This document shows positions 1 to 11,875 of a stretch of 64,000 nucleotides of DNA, piece by piece. This stretch comes from Haliclona indistincta (lineage: Eukaryota > Porifera > Demospongiae > Haplosclerida > Chalinidae). Location: assembly GCA_964017065.1 (NCBI GenBank), contig OZ024784.1, positions 16,907,152 through 16,971,151 on the forward strand. The letters are read 5' to 3'. Position numbers and translations under genes: made by a program. Numbering within the stretch: position 1 is the first letter of the stretch; each line of letters begins with the position of its first letter. A model generated the notes under the pieces. It was not told the DNA's origin. It ran no database searches and saw only the letters and a list, made by a program, of their open reading frames with translations.

Positions 1-85
1 TCGTTTCACTGATTTGATGTGTGTTCATCGAAAGGTATATTGGTATTATTCACAATATTTGATTTATACCTGTACACACACACAG

Positions 86-1802
86 GCAATGCAGGGCATT
101 GCTGTGTTAAGAAGTGCAGTTCAACGATATGGCCCCTCACCGACAACACTCACCTCTATACATAGTGATTTAGTCCAGGTAAGTCTCTTGTGAGTGTGAG
201 TCAGTAAGAAGACTGGTACCTGGTCCCGTACTGGCTGCTGGGGCACTCATTGACCACTAACTGTGTGGTTGGACTTTGGACACCAACACCTATAGTAGAA
301 CCACAGGTTCTCAGTTCCTGTTCTATGTACACAAAAAATTTTCTAAAGTTGCTTTTTTTGTCAGTGTCTCTGTGATTTCTTCCACTAATCATATTGAATG
401 CTTGTCTTTCAGCTTTGTTTGGCAGCTCGTTGTGTTAAACCATGCCTTCCCTTTCTGAATGTTAACTACACCTCTGTGCTCAGTGAGGTGAGTGATATTG
501 TTCTCTTCTCACTTCCTACCCATTCATCCTCTTTTTGCATCACACAAATTCTTTTCGCTATTATATCGTATTTCTTTAACTCGCTTAGCAAGGACAGATG
601 GAATCACAGTACATAGTGCAGTTCTTCTACTATGGAGGGATGGTGTTCACATGTCTCCATGACTATCTTAAGGCACTCCAGCTGTTGACAATGTGCCTGT
701 GCGTACCAGCTGTAGCAATCAGTGCTGTCATGATCGCTGCTTACAAGAAGTTCATTCTTGTATCTTTACTCAAGTACGGCAAGGTACAGTTGCAATGGAG
801 TCACAAACAGCTAGTCAAATCTTCTTTCATAGGTTATTTCTCTTCCACGATGTGCTGGTCAGTTTGTGGAACGTTTGTTTAAGGTCTGTGGTTGTTAGCA
901 TCAGTGTGAGTCAGTTAAATACCAACATGCCCATCCCATAGGGTTCCTGTGGTCCGTATATTGAACTCGGCAGAGCCTACACTGCTCACAATTCGATTGG
1001 AGTCAAGGACATCATCAGAAATCGAATGGAAACATTTGTAACAGTGAGTGCATGCATGTACTATTGAGCATGTGTGTACGGTCTGTGTAGGATGGTAACT
1101 ATGGTCTAATCAAGAGACTGGAGAGTCAGTTAGTCCAACATGCAGTACAACGGCTGACCCTAGTGAGCCCTCACACACTCTTTCTAATGACTTCACTGTC
1201 ATTGCTCCTTATTTGTAGTCCTTCATGACGCTCCCATTGAGTGATGCTGCAGTAAGAGTGGAGCTACCTAGTGCTGCCGACATGGAGAAACAACTGAGAG
1301 AAATGGTGCGTAACAGAGAGTGAGAGCTTGCTGGTTTATTTTTCTATATTTTGTTTTCCTTTTTGAGTGCTTTTACCATAATTTAGTTAATGGTAATTCA
1401 CCATATTGCATTTTCTCAAAAGTAAACACGCATAATAATTATGTGGATGAGTGTGAGCATAGACATCCTTATTTGATAAGTTTGGTGTTCTCAGATCGAG
1501 TGTGGAGAGGTAATGGCTCAAATCAGTCACAGAGATCAGATGGTGGTGTTTGGTGACTGTCAATCCAGTATGGACCGTCATCGACAATGCCAACTAGAAG
1601 AACAATTGAACGAGTGTATGAAGCTGCAGGACAGATTAGGCAAAGCTAACGAACAGCTAGCCCTTGATCCTCGCTACGTACAAAAGGTGACCTCAATCGA
1701 TACCATTTTTGATTGTGCGTGTTTTGTATTTGCAGAGTACATCCGCTGGAGGAGCAGAGGACGACCCACTCACAGAGGACCATCTTATGTGATGACACTA
1801 TT
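86..1802 (+). CDS. COPS3: COP9 signalosome subunit 3 (3' part, several exons)
   Basis: This is the 3' portion of a CSN3 gene; the start lies before the window. CSN3 is a PCI-domain subunit of the COP9 signalosome, which removes NEDD8 from cullins. The first visible exon (86-179) encodes AMQGIAVLRSAVQRYG and ends LTSIHSDLVQ, matching the CSN3 segment LTSIHADLCQ. Following short exons give LCLAARCVKPCLPFL, then QFFYYGGMVFTCLHDY, AYKKFILVSLLKYGK and a PCI/winged-helix part with LSDAAVRVELPSAADMEKQL and GEVMAQISHRDQMVVF, all in the family order. The last exon encodes an acidic tail ending DPLTEDHLM and stops at 1800-1802. Introns are about 50-150 bases with GT-AG ends. It is tail to tail with TIMM23, only 80 bases between stop codons. 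I joined the exons by eye from homology and splice signals, so individual boundaries may shift by a few bases. Confidence 0.9.
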
Positions 1803-1882
1803 AATATGACGACTCCAACAATAATCAATATATTACCACGTACTACGCAGATAAAATAATGTTATACATAAATAACGAATAA

Positions 1883-2696
1883 TTAGTTAAACAACAGTCT
1901 CTCTCTACCGAGTAAATAAGTGGCGACTGTGTAGGCACCTATTACACCACAGCCGGCTATTCCTGCCAGTGCCATAGGTCGAAGACCAACTGAGAAAAAA
2001 AAGTGATTCAGATGATAGGTATAAAATTGAATGCTCACCAGTAGATTTGTATATTATGCCGGTGATTGATGCAGCAAGAATTGAGTTAAAGTTGTCTTCT
2101 TTACCACGGAGGTTTGCTAGTGACGACTCCAATGGCGAGTACATTAAAGCTGAAGAACACTAACCAGTACATCATTAACTTATTATCATCCCTACCAAGA
2201 ACTGCTCCAGTATTAGCTAGGAATGGTCCTCTGCGTGTACAACCATTCAACACACTATTAAGCCGTAATCTAATAGTTGATCCTTCTGGTCTACGCAACC
2301 CTTCTGCTAAACCCCACACTCCTCCGAAGGTTAGTCCTACACAGTAGAAACAGGCACCTTCATAAAACTAATGCTTAGTCAGACTGCTCTGGCGGCTTGA
2401 CCTGATACATAACAAGTTCCTGTTCGTTCAAACATTTTCTCATTCCATGATCTTTGTCTTACTTCCACCGGGAAAATAAACTCTGGTCCCTGCACAATAC
2501 GAGTCACATATTGATTTGAGTATGCATGTATTGATAACTGTAAGCGACTTTTAAACTCACCCTGGGAAGATAAGAAGGGTCGAGTGCGTACGGAGAAAGC
2601 GAACCTGAAGAAATTGAACTTAGTAATAACTGTGTACGCCGTGTAGGCCTCGAAAAACGGGCACTTACTTGGTTTAAGCGACTGATCTTGCGCCAT
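1883..2696 (-). CDS. TIMM23: Mitochondrial import inner membrane translocase subunit Tim23
   Basis: Tim23 forms part of the presequence translocase of the inner mitochondrial membrane. The start codon at 2696 opens a short exon (MAQDQSLKP). A second exon carries SLSPYALDPSYLP, like the conserved Tim23 PLSPYLNVDPRYL. The third has GPEFIFPVEV and FERTGTCYVSG. It then splices, with the intron near 2336-2395, to LTFGGVWGLAEGLRRPEG and LNSVLNGCTRRGPFLANTG. The next exons read ALMYSPLESSLANLRGKEDN, ITGIIYKST and GLRPMALAGIAG, ending ATYLLGRERLLFN. These are the Tim17/22/23 membrane segments with their glycine-rich helices. The N-terminal hydrophilic region is short compared with vertebrates. The start lies about 840 bases from the formin start, head to head. 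All introns are under 90 bases. Confidence 0.9.
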
Positions 2697-3538
2697 GCTA
2701 TTTTCCTGTTACACATGTGCTGACTTGCGACCACGCCTATGGCAAAGCCACGCCTACGCAAAATGAATTTTAATTTCATCATCAGACTAGAGCAGTCAAA
2801 TCATCTGGAGCATCATTAGCCTGGGGACGAGGCTAGAGCATCATGGCTTCATTGTACATGATATATTACTGCAATACACATCTCAAGGAAGTTATGATAC
2901 ATAACTTGACAAATAGTTACCTCACCCTTGTGCATAATAGTTGCATTGGTAAGGCTGGGCTTCCTTGTAATGTTGGCTATCTCTTGCTGACTGTATCCAC
3001 TTTGATTGTAAACAACTGCACCATGAAGTAAAATAGATTAAGTGACAGTATAACGTGCCAAATTATTCTTCCTTGTTTGTGTCAAGCACACAGCAATTGG
3101 AATATTCTACTTCACCTTAATACAATGGTGACCGTCATGATGTCATTGCTGCAAGTGCAAATATTTAATCATAGTATTGTACTTTGAAACCTTCTAGTGA
3201 CTTTGAAACCTTCTAGTAACTTTGTTCTTAGTCAGATCAAACTCAGGTATTGGTCAGGTGTGATAATTGGTGAGTGCAGAATCTTATTTCAACAAAATGA
3301 TTATGAAGGATAGTTGCAGTGGAATCTCTTCTCGTAATTTCCTGTACCCGTTGCATACCATAGTTGATTTCAGCTGGAATGTATACAGCAAATATGGGGA
3401 CTTGATGTCACGCATTGTGATTCCACGCATTGCTGGCTACAAGCTATTTTTACAAGGCGTCAGTGCATTCAATTCATTCCGTCACTCTGGTAGTGGTAGT
3501 ACTACTCACTCGCTGCTCCTACTGACCAGGAGTCCACC
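2697..3538. other. Spacer between TIMM23 and formin starts
   Basis: This is a divergent intergenic region with no recognised gene. It contains a 21-base unit repeated twice in tandem around 3184-3226 (ctttgaaaccttctagtgac type). On the minus strand, 2926-3015 is flanked by good splice signals and would encode VYNQSGYSQQEIANITRKPS plus about ten more residues, a possible helix-turn-helix-like remnant, but no neighbouring exon was found. A plus-strand open frame reaches the formin start but shows no family resemblance. Confidence 0.4.
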
Positions 3539-6500
3539 ATGCCGTTCTCAAGGCGAAAGATGTACACGCTGCAACCTGGTGCAACGGCTCCCTCGCAGTC
3601 AAATCGTAGAAGTCGCTTCAAGGTTATGAGGAAGAAGCTGAGTCGTCGCTACCGACGACCGCACTCGTTTCGCTACCCTCGGCATCGTACACTGGTTTCC
3701 ACTGACAGTATGGTACTGCACGAGCTAGTCCCGTCTCTACCCATGCCCAGTGAGCAGGAACTAAACCTCAAGTTCATTGCCATGGTGGTACGTATTAACT
3801 CACTTAATGTACTACACCGTAACTAGTTCCCTTCTCCAGGACGAGCTGGGCTTGAACAGAGAGATCATGCTGAAGTTACCACTGCAGAAGAAATGGCAGC
3901 TCTATCTCTCAAAACAAAAGGTACATACACACATCACATGTAGTGTCCTAATGATCGTGGAGTTGTTAGCACAGCAGGAAGACTGTGTAAACACTGACAG
4001 TGTAGTAGTAGCTGGAATATGCTGCTTAGTATACCTAACCAGGAATTCAGAGAATTTGATGGTGCACCTGTAGTCTTGTTAGATTGAGAGTGTCATTGAT
4101 TGTCTGACAACACCATAACATAAAATAGATTCATTCCAAAATACTTTCGCAGGACCAGCAAGCTGCATTGGGGATGGACCAGCCTCAGCCACAATTCTAT
4201 GTGGAAGAACTAATCCATTTTAATTCAGTAAGTCTGCCAGACTGCATTCCTGTCATAAAATCAGCATAAAATTAGAATGATATGTCCATGATTACTAATG
4301 ACACCAGTCTTTGTATACCCAACTGAAGTCCTCAAACTGACACTATTAGCTATTTTCTCTCTCCATCTCATAGATTGTGGCTAATGCCTCTATGGAACAA
4401 GCTGATTTAGAAGGCAACTTGAAAGCAGTCAAAGACTTGAAGACAGCACTTCGCACACAACCTATTAGGTCAGTGCAGTAGTGTTTAATGGTTCCTTGCT
4501 TTATCTCTATCTTCTCTCTGTACAGCTTTGTACTACACTTCATTGATCTCAATGGCCTGGAACATATGCTCGACTTTCTCAGAAGAATGAACAGTGACAT
4601 AAGGTGGATACACACTCCCTCACACAAATATTTCTACAATTTCAATCCAATAGGCAGAGTCAGTTACACTACGTCATCATGGGCTGCATAAAAGCACTCA
4701 TGAATAACTCAGTAAGATGCACTGTTAATGTGGTATGTTGTAATACTATGCTTTGTAGAATGGAAGAGCTCATGTGCTGGCGCACCCAACAGGGATCACT
4801 GTAATAGCACAGTCTCTCAGAACTACTAATCTCAAGACAAAAATATTGAGTGAGCAGAGCTAGTTGAAATGTGACAAAGCACACTAACTTGGCTGTGCCT
4901 CTCCATAGCACTTGAGATTTTAGGAGCACTGTGTCTCGTACCTGGGGGTCACAAGAAAGTCCTCACTGCCGTCGTGCATTTCCAGCAGTTTGCTTGTGAG
5001 CGGACTCGCTTTCAGGTGAGTTTACCTGCATAATTATCTAACTCATTATCCTGCTCTACATTACATGACAGACTCTACTAATGGACTTGACCAGAAGTCT
5101 TGACGAAGAACAGGAGGCTGCTAATCTACAGGTTGCTATATTCTCATTTTTCAATGCTCTCATCAACTACAAGACTGGAGAGGTATGCTATAAATGATTG
5201 AACATTTTAAAAATTTATCTCTGTTCTCAGGAAAGCTTGGAATTTCGTCTGCATGTTCGCCATGAGTTGCTTATGCTAGGAATTCAACCAATTATCAATA
5301 GATTGCGTTCTCTCAACATTGCTCAACTGAACAAGTGAGAAATTCAATATACCGTAGCTAACAGATTGAGTGAATAGATTGTTCCAACAGACACTTGGAG
5401 ATATTTGATTTCATACGAATTGAGGATGAAAGAGAGTTTTCACTGCGACTGCAGCTGGTAAGTCTGTAACTTGTACAATAAATTGAATTAATACTAACTC
5501 TCTTAAATCAAGATGGAGACAGTTGAGTACACCAATCCACTAAAAATGGCTGAGATCCTCCACAAGAAGACAGCGTACACTGCAGCATATACTCACTTTG
5601 TCTCTATCCTCTATCACTGTCTACTGATACCAAGTGAGAACAAGCATATTTTTACCAAATCCCTATTACGTGCTGTGTGCTAACAAAACCTTTCTATCCC
5701 TACTAGTTGATGATCCATACTATGACAAATATTGGAGACTGATCGATCGAATGGTTCAACAAGCAGTTATACAGCAGGATCATGGAGTGGATCCTGATGT
5801 GTCCCCTCTCCCCATCAATATACAGAAGCTAATTCTACAGTTAGTCATCATAGCACAAAACACGGCATTATGTAATTTTCAACAGCTTGCTGAAAGAGGA
5901 TGAGCAGAAAGCACTGATCAGACAAATGGAAGAGATGAAGAAAGGTGAGTAAGTGACGCATTGCACACTCAAAATATTTCCCATTTTGTTTACCCAGCCC
6001 AAGATCACATGGCAGGTCGGTTAAAGAGAATGGAATGGGATTGTGAAACAAAGACGATGGAGAGAGTAAGCTAGCTAGTCATCATCTGTGACAGCTATGA
6101 CAATATGCACATTGTTGGTTGCAGGATGGACTCAGAGCAACAGTAGACAAACAAAAAGTACAGCTAGAGCAACAACAGGAAGACCTCTACCAGACGAAAG
6201 AGCGGCAAAGAAAGACAGAACGATCTCTCACACTAGCTAATCAACAGGTACATGAATGTGGGATGTGTTGCTGTGACTCGGTATGTATATTCTTAAGGTG
6301 GAAGAGTTGAAGGGACGTTGCCAACAGCTTGAGTCCAGACTGAAAGAGAAGAACGTCGATATCAGTGACTTGCCTCCAGTTGTTGTTCCAGTGGTAGCTC
6401 CTCCCCCTCCAGCACCACCTCCTCTTCCACCAGGCGGTCCTTCTGGGGTAGTTCCTCCCCCACCTCCTCCTGGTTCAGGTGTGCTAGTATATCACAAGGA

Positions 6501-8619
6501 GTGTACCAGTTTAGTGTCTTTGCCATGTAGGTGTGTTTGCTGTTGCTACACTTCGTCGACGCAAGAAAAACATTCCAAAGCCCAACAGCCAACTGAAGTC
6601 ACTGAACTGGGTCAAATTACACGATGTAAATACCCTCTCTTTAGACTTTAGTCTCCTCCTCATCATTTTTCCCTTCTCATATTTCCTCTGTGAGTATTTA
6701 TTAGTGTAATTCATCTTGTTATTCAGGCTGAAATTCAAGGAACAGTGTGGGATAAACTCGATGACACAAAGGTAAGATCAGTAACAATAGCAAAGAGGTA
6801 TCTACACCCATTTTGTATCAGATATTTGGAGTTCTTAACTTGGAAGACTTAGAGAAGAACTTTTACCAAAAGGTAGTAGGTGCACAATATAACATGCAGT
6901 TGTGTTTATTCTTCTCTCTTCCTCTTCTTGCTTAGCCAACAAGAGACAGTGTTCATTTTCTGACATTACCCAGAAATGAGCAGCAAAAGAAGGAGCTCAG
7001 TTTCATTGAAAAGAAGAGAGCACAAAACTGTACCATCCTGCTCTCGAGATTAAAGATGAACGATGAACAGATAAGAAAACTGGTGCTCTCCATGGATGAA
7101 GATATGCGTCTTGGAAAGGACATGGTAGAACAAGTAAGCCTCCTCTGCAAAGACGATGCTGTACCTCATTACTGGTCTACAGCTTCTCAAATATGTACCA
7201 ATGAAATCAGAAATAGATGAACTACAAATCCATCTGCATGAGATAGACAAATTCTCAAGAGCTGATAAGTTTATTTGGGCCATGAGTCAAGTCCCTCGGT
7301 ATCACGAACGTCTAAGAGCACTATACTTCAAGAAAACTTTCGATGAACGCATGGGAGAAGTGTGTCCACAGATACAAGACATTTTAGCTTCCTGCCATGA
7401 ACTGATGTTGAGTGGAAGATTACATAAAGTGCTCGAAGTTGTACTTGCATTAGGAAACTTTATGAACAAGGGCAGTAGAGGAAATGCATCAGGTGAGAAA
7501 AGAGTCATGTCGTGAAGTAAGGTGAACCACTTCCTACAGGGTTTAAACTGGCTAGTCTCAATAAGATAGTTGATACAAAGTCTAGTGCTGACACTGGTAA
7601 CAATTTAATGCACTTCCTGTTGCAGACACTTGAAGCACAGGTATGATTGGTATGATTTATTTAAGGACAAAATTATGATAACTTTTCTGTTGTTGATTAG
7701 TTCCCAGACACGTTGTCAGTTGAAGTTGAGTTGCCTCATGTTCGAAATGCTGCTAAAGTCGAGTAAGATTTAATTTTACAACTATATGCAAAACAGGATA
7801 TTATCCACTATTGTACTTTTAGATTGTTTGAACTTGAGAAAGAGTTCAGAACACTGCAGACAGACCTTCAAGACTTGAAAGACGTCAGTAATTTTTGAGT
7901 ACCATTTCGAATTTAACACATAATTATCTCTTCACAGGAGCTTGATGTTCATAGAAAATCCCCATCTGGTGATCCTGACGACAGATTCGTTACCGCAGTG
8001 GAAGATTTTGCTATCCGAGCCGCCATCAAGGTCCGAGAAACCGACATGCTACTGAAAGAGATGAAGGAGCAGTTCCAGAAAGCTCTTCACTTCTTTGGAG
8101 AAGATCCTACTTCTACTACTACTGACAAATTCATGGGAATCTTCCTTATCTTCTTCAAATCATTTGATGTAAGAAGCAGTGTGTATAGTGTCTGTATAAT
8201 GCATTACTGTTGTACTCACAGGAGGCACATGTGCAAATAATTGCACAGAGAAAGAAAAAAGCTGAAGTGGAAAAGAGAAAGAAGCACGAAGAGGTCTGAG
8301 TTTGAAAATTATCTTGCACTGTGATTATTGTGTGCAATTCATTGTACAGCAACGAAAAACAGAGACTCTGAGACGAAGAGAACAGAGAGAGAGAAAAACA
8401 AGGTCTAGTCATGTGCTAATGAAAGCAGAAGGCGCTGTGGATGATGGAAATCTTGACGAACTAATCGATAAGCTAAAGAACGGTGAGATGTGGCACGTGA
8501 TGGGACAAGCTAAGAGGAGATCTCGCAAGCTACCGACTAATGGTTTTGGCAAGGCCTACTTTGAAATGGGACTAGACACTAATAGAGAATTGACTGACAG
8601 TCCAACAGAATTGCAATAG
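3539..8619 (+). CDS. DIAPH: Diaphanous-related formin (DIAPH type), multi-exon
   Basis: This is a Rho-regulated actin nucleator and elongator. From the start at 3539 there is a basic N-terminus, then a GTPase-binding/FH3 region: [77 protein letters not shown] coiled coil follows (about 6120-6340; [20 protein letters not shown]). A short proline-rich FH1 sits at 6390-6480 with only about three proline runs ([20 protein letters not shown]). The FH2 domain has SLNWVKL-like, [32 protein letters not shown] and [17 protein letters not shown] lysine/glutamate-rich coil precedes a diaphanous autoregulatory (DAD) core, [13 protein letters not shown], followed by a basic stretch. The closed, autoinhibited state known for the family is therefore expected. 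The FH1 is shorter than in vertebrate DIAPH1. It ends 133 bases before DNAJC22. Confidence 0.92.
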
Positions 8620-8752
8620 CATAATTATATCATCAACATAACATCATTCATTATTATTGTGCAATAATAGTTATGACATGATATGATAGTGCGGGTGCGG
8701 TTGGAAATTCCGTTTTCAACTTACTAGCGGGAATCTAGCTAACAAGTCAACA

Positions 8753-9802
8753 ATGGCGACTAAATACTGTCCTGTTGCTTTCTTTCTATGGCTGTTTGGC
8801 GGCTGGTTCGGCCTGCATCATTTTTATCTTCGCCGGGACAGGCAAGGATTCCTCTGGGCGACCACGTGGGGCGGTTTCTTTGTAGGATGGCTACGCGACT
8901 TCACCCAGCTAGGTCGTTACGTGGAGGAGGCAAACGCGAACTACCCTATGAGTTCTGGTAAACCAGGAATATACACTAACGTGCACCGGATTATTGGACA
9001 AGTGTGGTTTGGACTGTTCTTTCGTTGGCTGATAATGAGTGCTGTTCCTGAGACACTGCCCGACACTACCAAGAGCATTGTAACTATGATTTTAGCTCCC
9101 CTGGGATCTGCATTTGGCTGCTACATGGTGAGCAATGTTAGCCACATATACTGCTCATACAAGTACCCGCTCTCTGGTGCTTATCTCGGTGAGATTCTGT
9201 TTGGTTGTGTTCGAATGACATCAGACCAGTGGCCTACAACAGCAGTGCTCACCAGTGCACTGTTCTGTGTCTATGGATGGCAGGAGAGAAAAGTAAAGCC
9301 AAAGTCTAAATTCTGCAAGAGGTTCTTGACGTGGTTCAGTTTAGGCATGCTTGTCAGCAGTATGTGGCTGTCATTTGCCTACTACAATGCTGAAGTCTAT
9401 ATCGAGGAGACTGATCAGACGGTTAAATTACGTGATCTTTTCAACGATTTTCTCTTATCTCCAGCATGGGACGAGATCAAGGAATTTTTCTCACAAATGT
9501 GGCGACTTCTATGGGAATCAGGATTTGATACTGAACGCATGTATAAACTACTGCAAGCGGGATTATTGGATGCTCAAATGCAACGTTCAATGGATGTATT
9601 TGAGTTCAAGGAGCACAGTGAAGTCACTCACGAACAAGTGAAGCTGAGGTATCGTAAGCTAGCTAAGGAGTGGCACCCAGATCGTCATCCACAAGAGGCG
9701 AAAGAGTCTGCTCAAGAAAAATTTATCGAAATTCAGAGAGCATACGAGACGCTGCAGAAATGGGTGAAGATAGAAAAAGCTCAAACTGATAGTCATCAAT
9801 AG
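8753..9802 (+). CDS. DNAJC22: DnaJ homolog subfamily C member 22 (wurst-like)
   Basis: This is a single-exon, 349-residue membrane protein with a C-terminal J domain. The N-terminus (CPVAFFLWLFGGWFGLHHFY, then GFLWATTWGGFFVGWLRD) is the TM2-like start typical of DNAJC22. Several more membrane segments follow (WFGLFFRWLIMSAVP, MILAPLGSAFGCYMV, AVLTSALFCVYGW, FSLGMLVSSMWLSFAYY). The J domain occupies about residues 280-340 with the HPD motif in EWHPDRHP. The Drosophila homologue wurst is reported to work with Hsc70 and clathrin in endocytosis. The ATG is in a good context (acaATGGCG). No introns are present although its neighbours have many. It is convergent with ASRGL1 across 286 bases. Confidence 0.93.
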   Translation: MATKYCPVAFFLWLFGGWFGLHHFYLRRDRQGFLWATTWGGFFVGWLRDFTQLGRYVEEANANYPMSSGKPGIYTNVHRIIGQVWFGLFFRWLIMSAVPETLPDTTKSIVTMILAPLGSAFGCYMVSNVSHIYCSYKYPLSGAYLGEILFGCVRMTSDQWPTTAVLTSALFCVYGWQERKVKPKSKFCKRFLTWFSLGMLVSSMWLSFAYYNAEVYIEETDQTVKLRDLFNDFLLSPAWDEIKEFFSQMWRLLWESGFDTERMYKLLQAGLLDAQMQRSMDVFEFKEHSEVTHEQVKLRYRKLAKEWHPDRHPQEAKESAQEKFIEIQRAYETLQKWVKIEKAQTDSHQ

Positions 9803-10088
9803 ATTTTTCATTGCAAATAATTTTTCAGATTCCCACAGTACAGATTTTATTAGTCTGAAATAGAAACAAGGAAAGCATGCCTTTCCATGATCATTGTTTA
9901 TTTTACAAACTTGTACATTGTAAAAACTGACAAAGATGAATGTTTCTGCAACAACAAACCACAGAATGCTTCTAGTCACAATAATAAAGCCAACACCCAA
10001 GGGTGTCTGACCATCCTGAGTCCACCTCTCATATTCCCAACTGAAAACTTAATATTATTATAAACATAATAAACATAATAATTGTGCA
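9803..10088. other. Shared 3' region of DNAJC22 and ASRGL1
   Basis: The two genes converge here. A poly(A) signal AATAAA lies on the plus strand at 9983-9988, and on the minus strand the same signal is complementary to 9846-9851, so the two transcripts probably overlap at their ends. On the minus strand a hydrophobic open stretch (GVGFIIVTRSILWFVVAETF, near 9920-9990) follows an acceptor-like cag. No donor in ASRGL1 joins to it in a matching phase, so I treat it as non-coding. Confidence 0.5.
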
Positions 10089-11009
10089 CTAGTTTGTACC
10101 AGATGACAGTGTGCCATGTTCATCGATACTAGCCCATGCCATCCGTGGAGTGGTGAATGCTTTCACAATGTCTCCATTTGCTGTGATCATTATAACCCCT
10201 CCTCTACCCTTGACCTTCTCCCACATGAACTGCAGAGACTTATCTGCTGCCTGCTGTGGGGAAGATGAGGAGAGCAGTCCCAGGACACGGCTTGCCAGTG
10301 TCACTCTGGTAATGGACTCTCCATGACCAGTGCAAGAGATACCACCTGTAGAGTCATCACAGTAACCACCGCATCCTGCCAAGGGAGAATCTCCTACTCT
10401 GCCAACCCGCTTCAGAGTGATTCCACCAGTAGAGGTAGCACAGGCAAGGTGGCCATGTTTATCCTGCACTACTGCTCCTACAGTGTCACTACACTGCGGA
10501 CCACTGCTGGCTCCTGCTGGAGATTTGTTAAAGATATCCTCAACTACATTCGAATATTGGGAGAAGTGTTCGCGTTTCTTTTTGTTTGCCAAGGAAATGA
10601 GTTCCCCCATACTGGCTCTCTTAGCTCCCACATCCTCTGCAAATTTGTTAGCTCCCTGTCCCATCAGCATCACGTGATCAGTCTTCTCCATCACCATTCT
10701 AGCCAGAGAGACAGGATTGGCAATCTCTCGAACACCGGCTACTGCTCCAAGCTGCAGATCTGTACCTTCCATTATCATGGCATCCATCTCCACCTCGCCA
10801 ACTTCGTTTAATGAAGATCCATGACCGGCGTTGAAAGTGTAGTTATCTTCCAGGCACTTTACAGCTGCTTCAACAGCGTCCAATGCAGAGCCTCCTCCGC
10901 TCAACATCTCGCCAGCTTTAAGAGCAGCTTGTTCGCATCCTTGAATGCTAGGTTGCACAAGGCTGTCCGGTATTTGGTATGCTCCGCCGTGCACGATGAC
11001 TCGCGCCAT
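10089..11009 (-). CDS. ASRGL1: Isoaspartyl peptidase / L-asparaginase
   Basis: This is a single-exon protein of 306 residues, an N-terminal nucleophile hydrolase that cleaves L-asparagine and isoaspartyl dipeptides. It opens MARVIVHGGAYQIPD, the usual start of the family. FNAGHGSSLN follows, then EMDAMIMEG. The autocleavage site lies in SDTVGAVV, with the presumed catalytic threonine at residue 176. ATSTGG, KRVGRVGDSPLAGCGGYCDD and TGHGE form the substrate pocket. Family knowledge says the precursor self-cleaves before this threonine into alpha and beta chains. All key residues appear intact. It lies 127 bases downstream of CCDC25 on the same strand, which could be a small tandem unit, though no shared function is evident. 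Confidence 0.95.
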   Translation of the reverse strand: MARVIVHGGAYQIPDSLVQPSIQGCEQAALKAGEMLSGGGSALDAVEAAVKCLEDNYTFNAGHGSSLNEVGEVEMDAMIMEGTDLQLGAVAGVREIANPVSLARMVMEKTDHVMLMGQGANKFAEDVGAKRASMGELISLANKKKREHFSQYSNVVEDIFNKSPAGASSGPQCSDTVGAVVQDKHGHLACATSTGGITLKRVGRVGDSPLAGCGGYCDDSTGGISCTGHGESITRVTLASRVLGLLSSSSPQQAADKSLQFMWEKVKGRGGVIMITANGDIVKAFTTPRMAWASIDEHGTLSSGTN

Positions 11010-11136
11010 GGTCCTCGTACTGAGGTGGTTGACGCCCCCTTTGCAAGTAAAAGGAGCGGCAACCCTCCGAGCACAAAGAGCATGTGGTCAATAGAACTCC
11101 AGTTCACACACTAACACATTAATTAATTACACCTGA

Positions 11137-11775
11137 TTACATAAAGTCATCTTCAAAGTCTCTGAAGTCTACTTGCTCATCAAATTTATTGGTCTTCATG
11201 TTTCCCTCCTGCATCAGTGACTTGTAGCTTTTAATTTCTTCTTCATTTTGTTTCTGTTCTACAGCGGCCTTCTTTTCCTTTCGCTCCTCCAGGTCTCTTT
11301 GTCGCTTCTTCTGTCTCTCTTGTGCTTCCCATTCTTCTTTTTCTGCTCGTAGATCAGGCTTTCTTTGTTTTTGTGTTTTCTCTAGTCTTTTAACCACTTC
11401 ATTACTTTTCCCAACTTCTATACTTAATACTTTGCGTTGGTCTACAAATCCAACTTGACCAGTGTCCATTCGTGCCGTTTTCATCAAATTTGAGAACGGT
11501 GTGTACACAACCTTGACTTTACTCAACTTACAACCCTTAATGCTGTTGTGCTTCACGAGATGAGCACAGTCCAGTATGACATCTCTGGGAATATTTTCAA
11601 TGGTCGTACCATCTTCCACTCTGAGATAGACATGAGCTGAGGAGAGGTCATCGACGTGAAACCAGATATCACATGGTAAACCGTACTTCAAAAGCTCTTC
11701 ATTCACAAATTTGTCCTCTCCCATGTAAATAACCATTGGTGGGGAAACCAGTGTTGTCACAAAGTAGAACACCAT
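11137..11775 (-). CDS. CCDC25: Coiled-coil domain-containing protein 25
   Basis: This is a single-exon protein of 212 residues. The N-terminal NFACT-R domain (MVFYFVTTLVSPPMVIYMG, DIWFHVDDLSSAHVYLR, DCAHLVKHNSIKGCKLS, VVYTPFSNLMKTA, GQVGFVDQRKV) matches human CCDC25 in order and spacing. A long charged coiled coil follows (about residues 130-190, EKEEWEAQERQKKRQRDLEE), and an acidic tail ends FEDDFM. CCDC25 has been described as a DNA sensor for neutrophil traps in mammals, but the conserved NFACT-R domain points to an older RNA- or ribosome-related role; which applies here cannot be told. It is head to head with MED6, start codons 100 bases apart. Confidence 0.95.
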   Translation of the reverse strand: MVFYFVTTLVSPPMVIYMGEDKFVNEELLKYGLPCDIWFHVDDLSSAHVYLRVEDGTTIENIPRDVILDCAHLVKHNSIKGCKLSKVKVVYTPFSNLMKTARMDTGQVGFVDQRKVLSIEVGKSNEVVKRLEKTQKQRKPDLRAEKEEWEAQERQKKRQRDLEERKEKKAAVEQKQNEEEIKSYKSLMQEGNMKTNKFDEQVDFRDFEDDFM

Positions 11776-11875
11776 GCTGCCTCGGGTCTGTTCTGTGATT
11801 GAAGACTCGTGCCCACTGCCCAGGGCCGTGTGAAAAAGGCGTTCACGTCACACTCACAAACCCCACCTTTTTGTA
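11776..11875. promoter_or_regulatory. Bidirectional promoter region, CCDC25/MED6
   Basis: The 100 bases between the two divergent start codons must hold both 5' UTRs and core promoters, unless upstream exons exist. No TATA box is visible. The region is GC-richer than the surrounding sequence and contains several CG dinucleotides. The call is inferred from gene geometry. Confidence 0.5.

Noticed and set aside
9890..10045. Hydrophobic minus-strand frame downstream of ASRGL1 as an alternative terminal exon
   Set aside because: No donor in the 3' end of ASRGL1 joins it in a matching phase, and the region lies before the minus-strand poly(A) signal, so it fits as 3' UTR.
10323..10811. 162-residue plus-strand frame
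   Set aside because: It is a shadow of ASRGL1, whose minus-strand frame is complete and strongly conserved.
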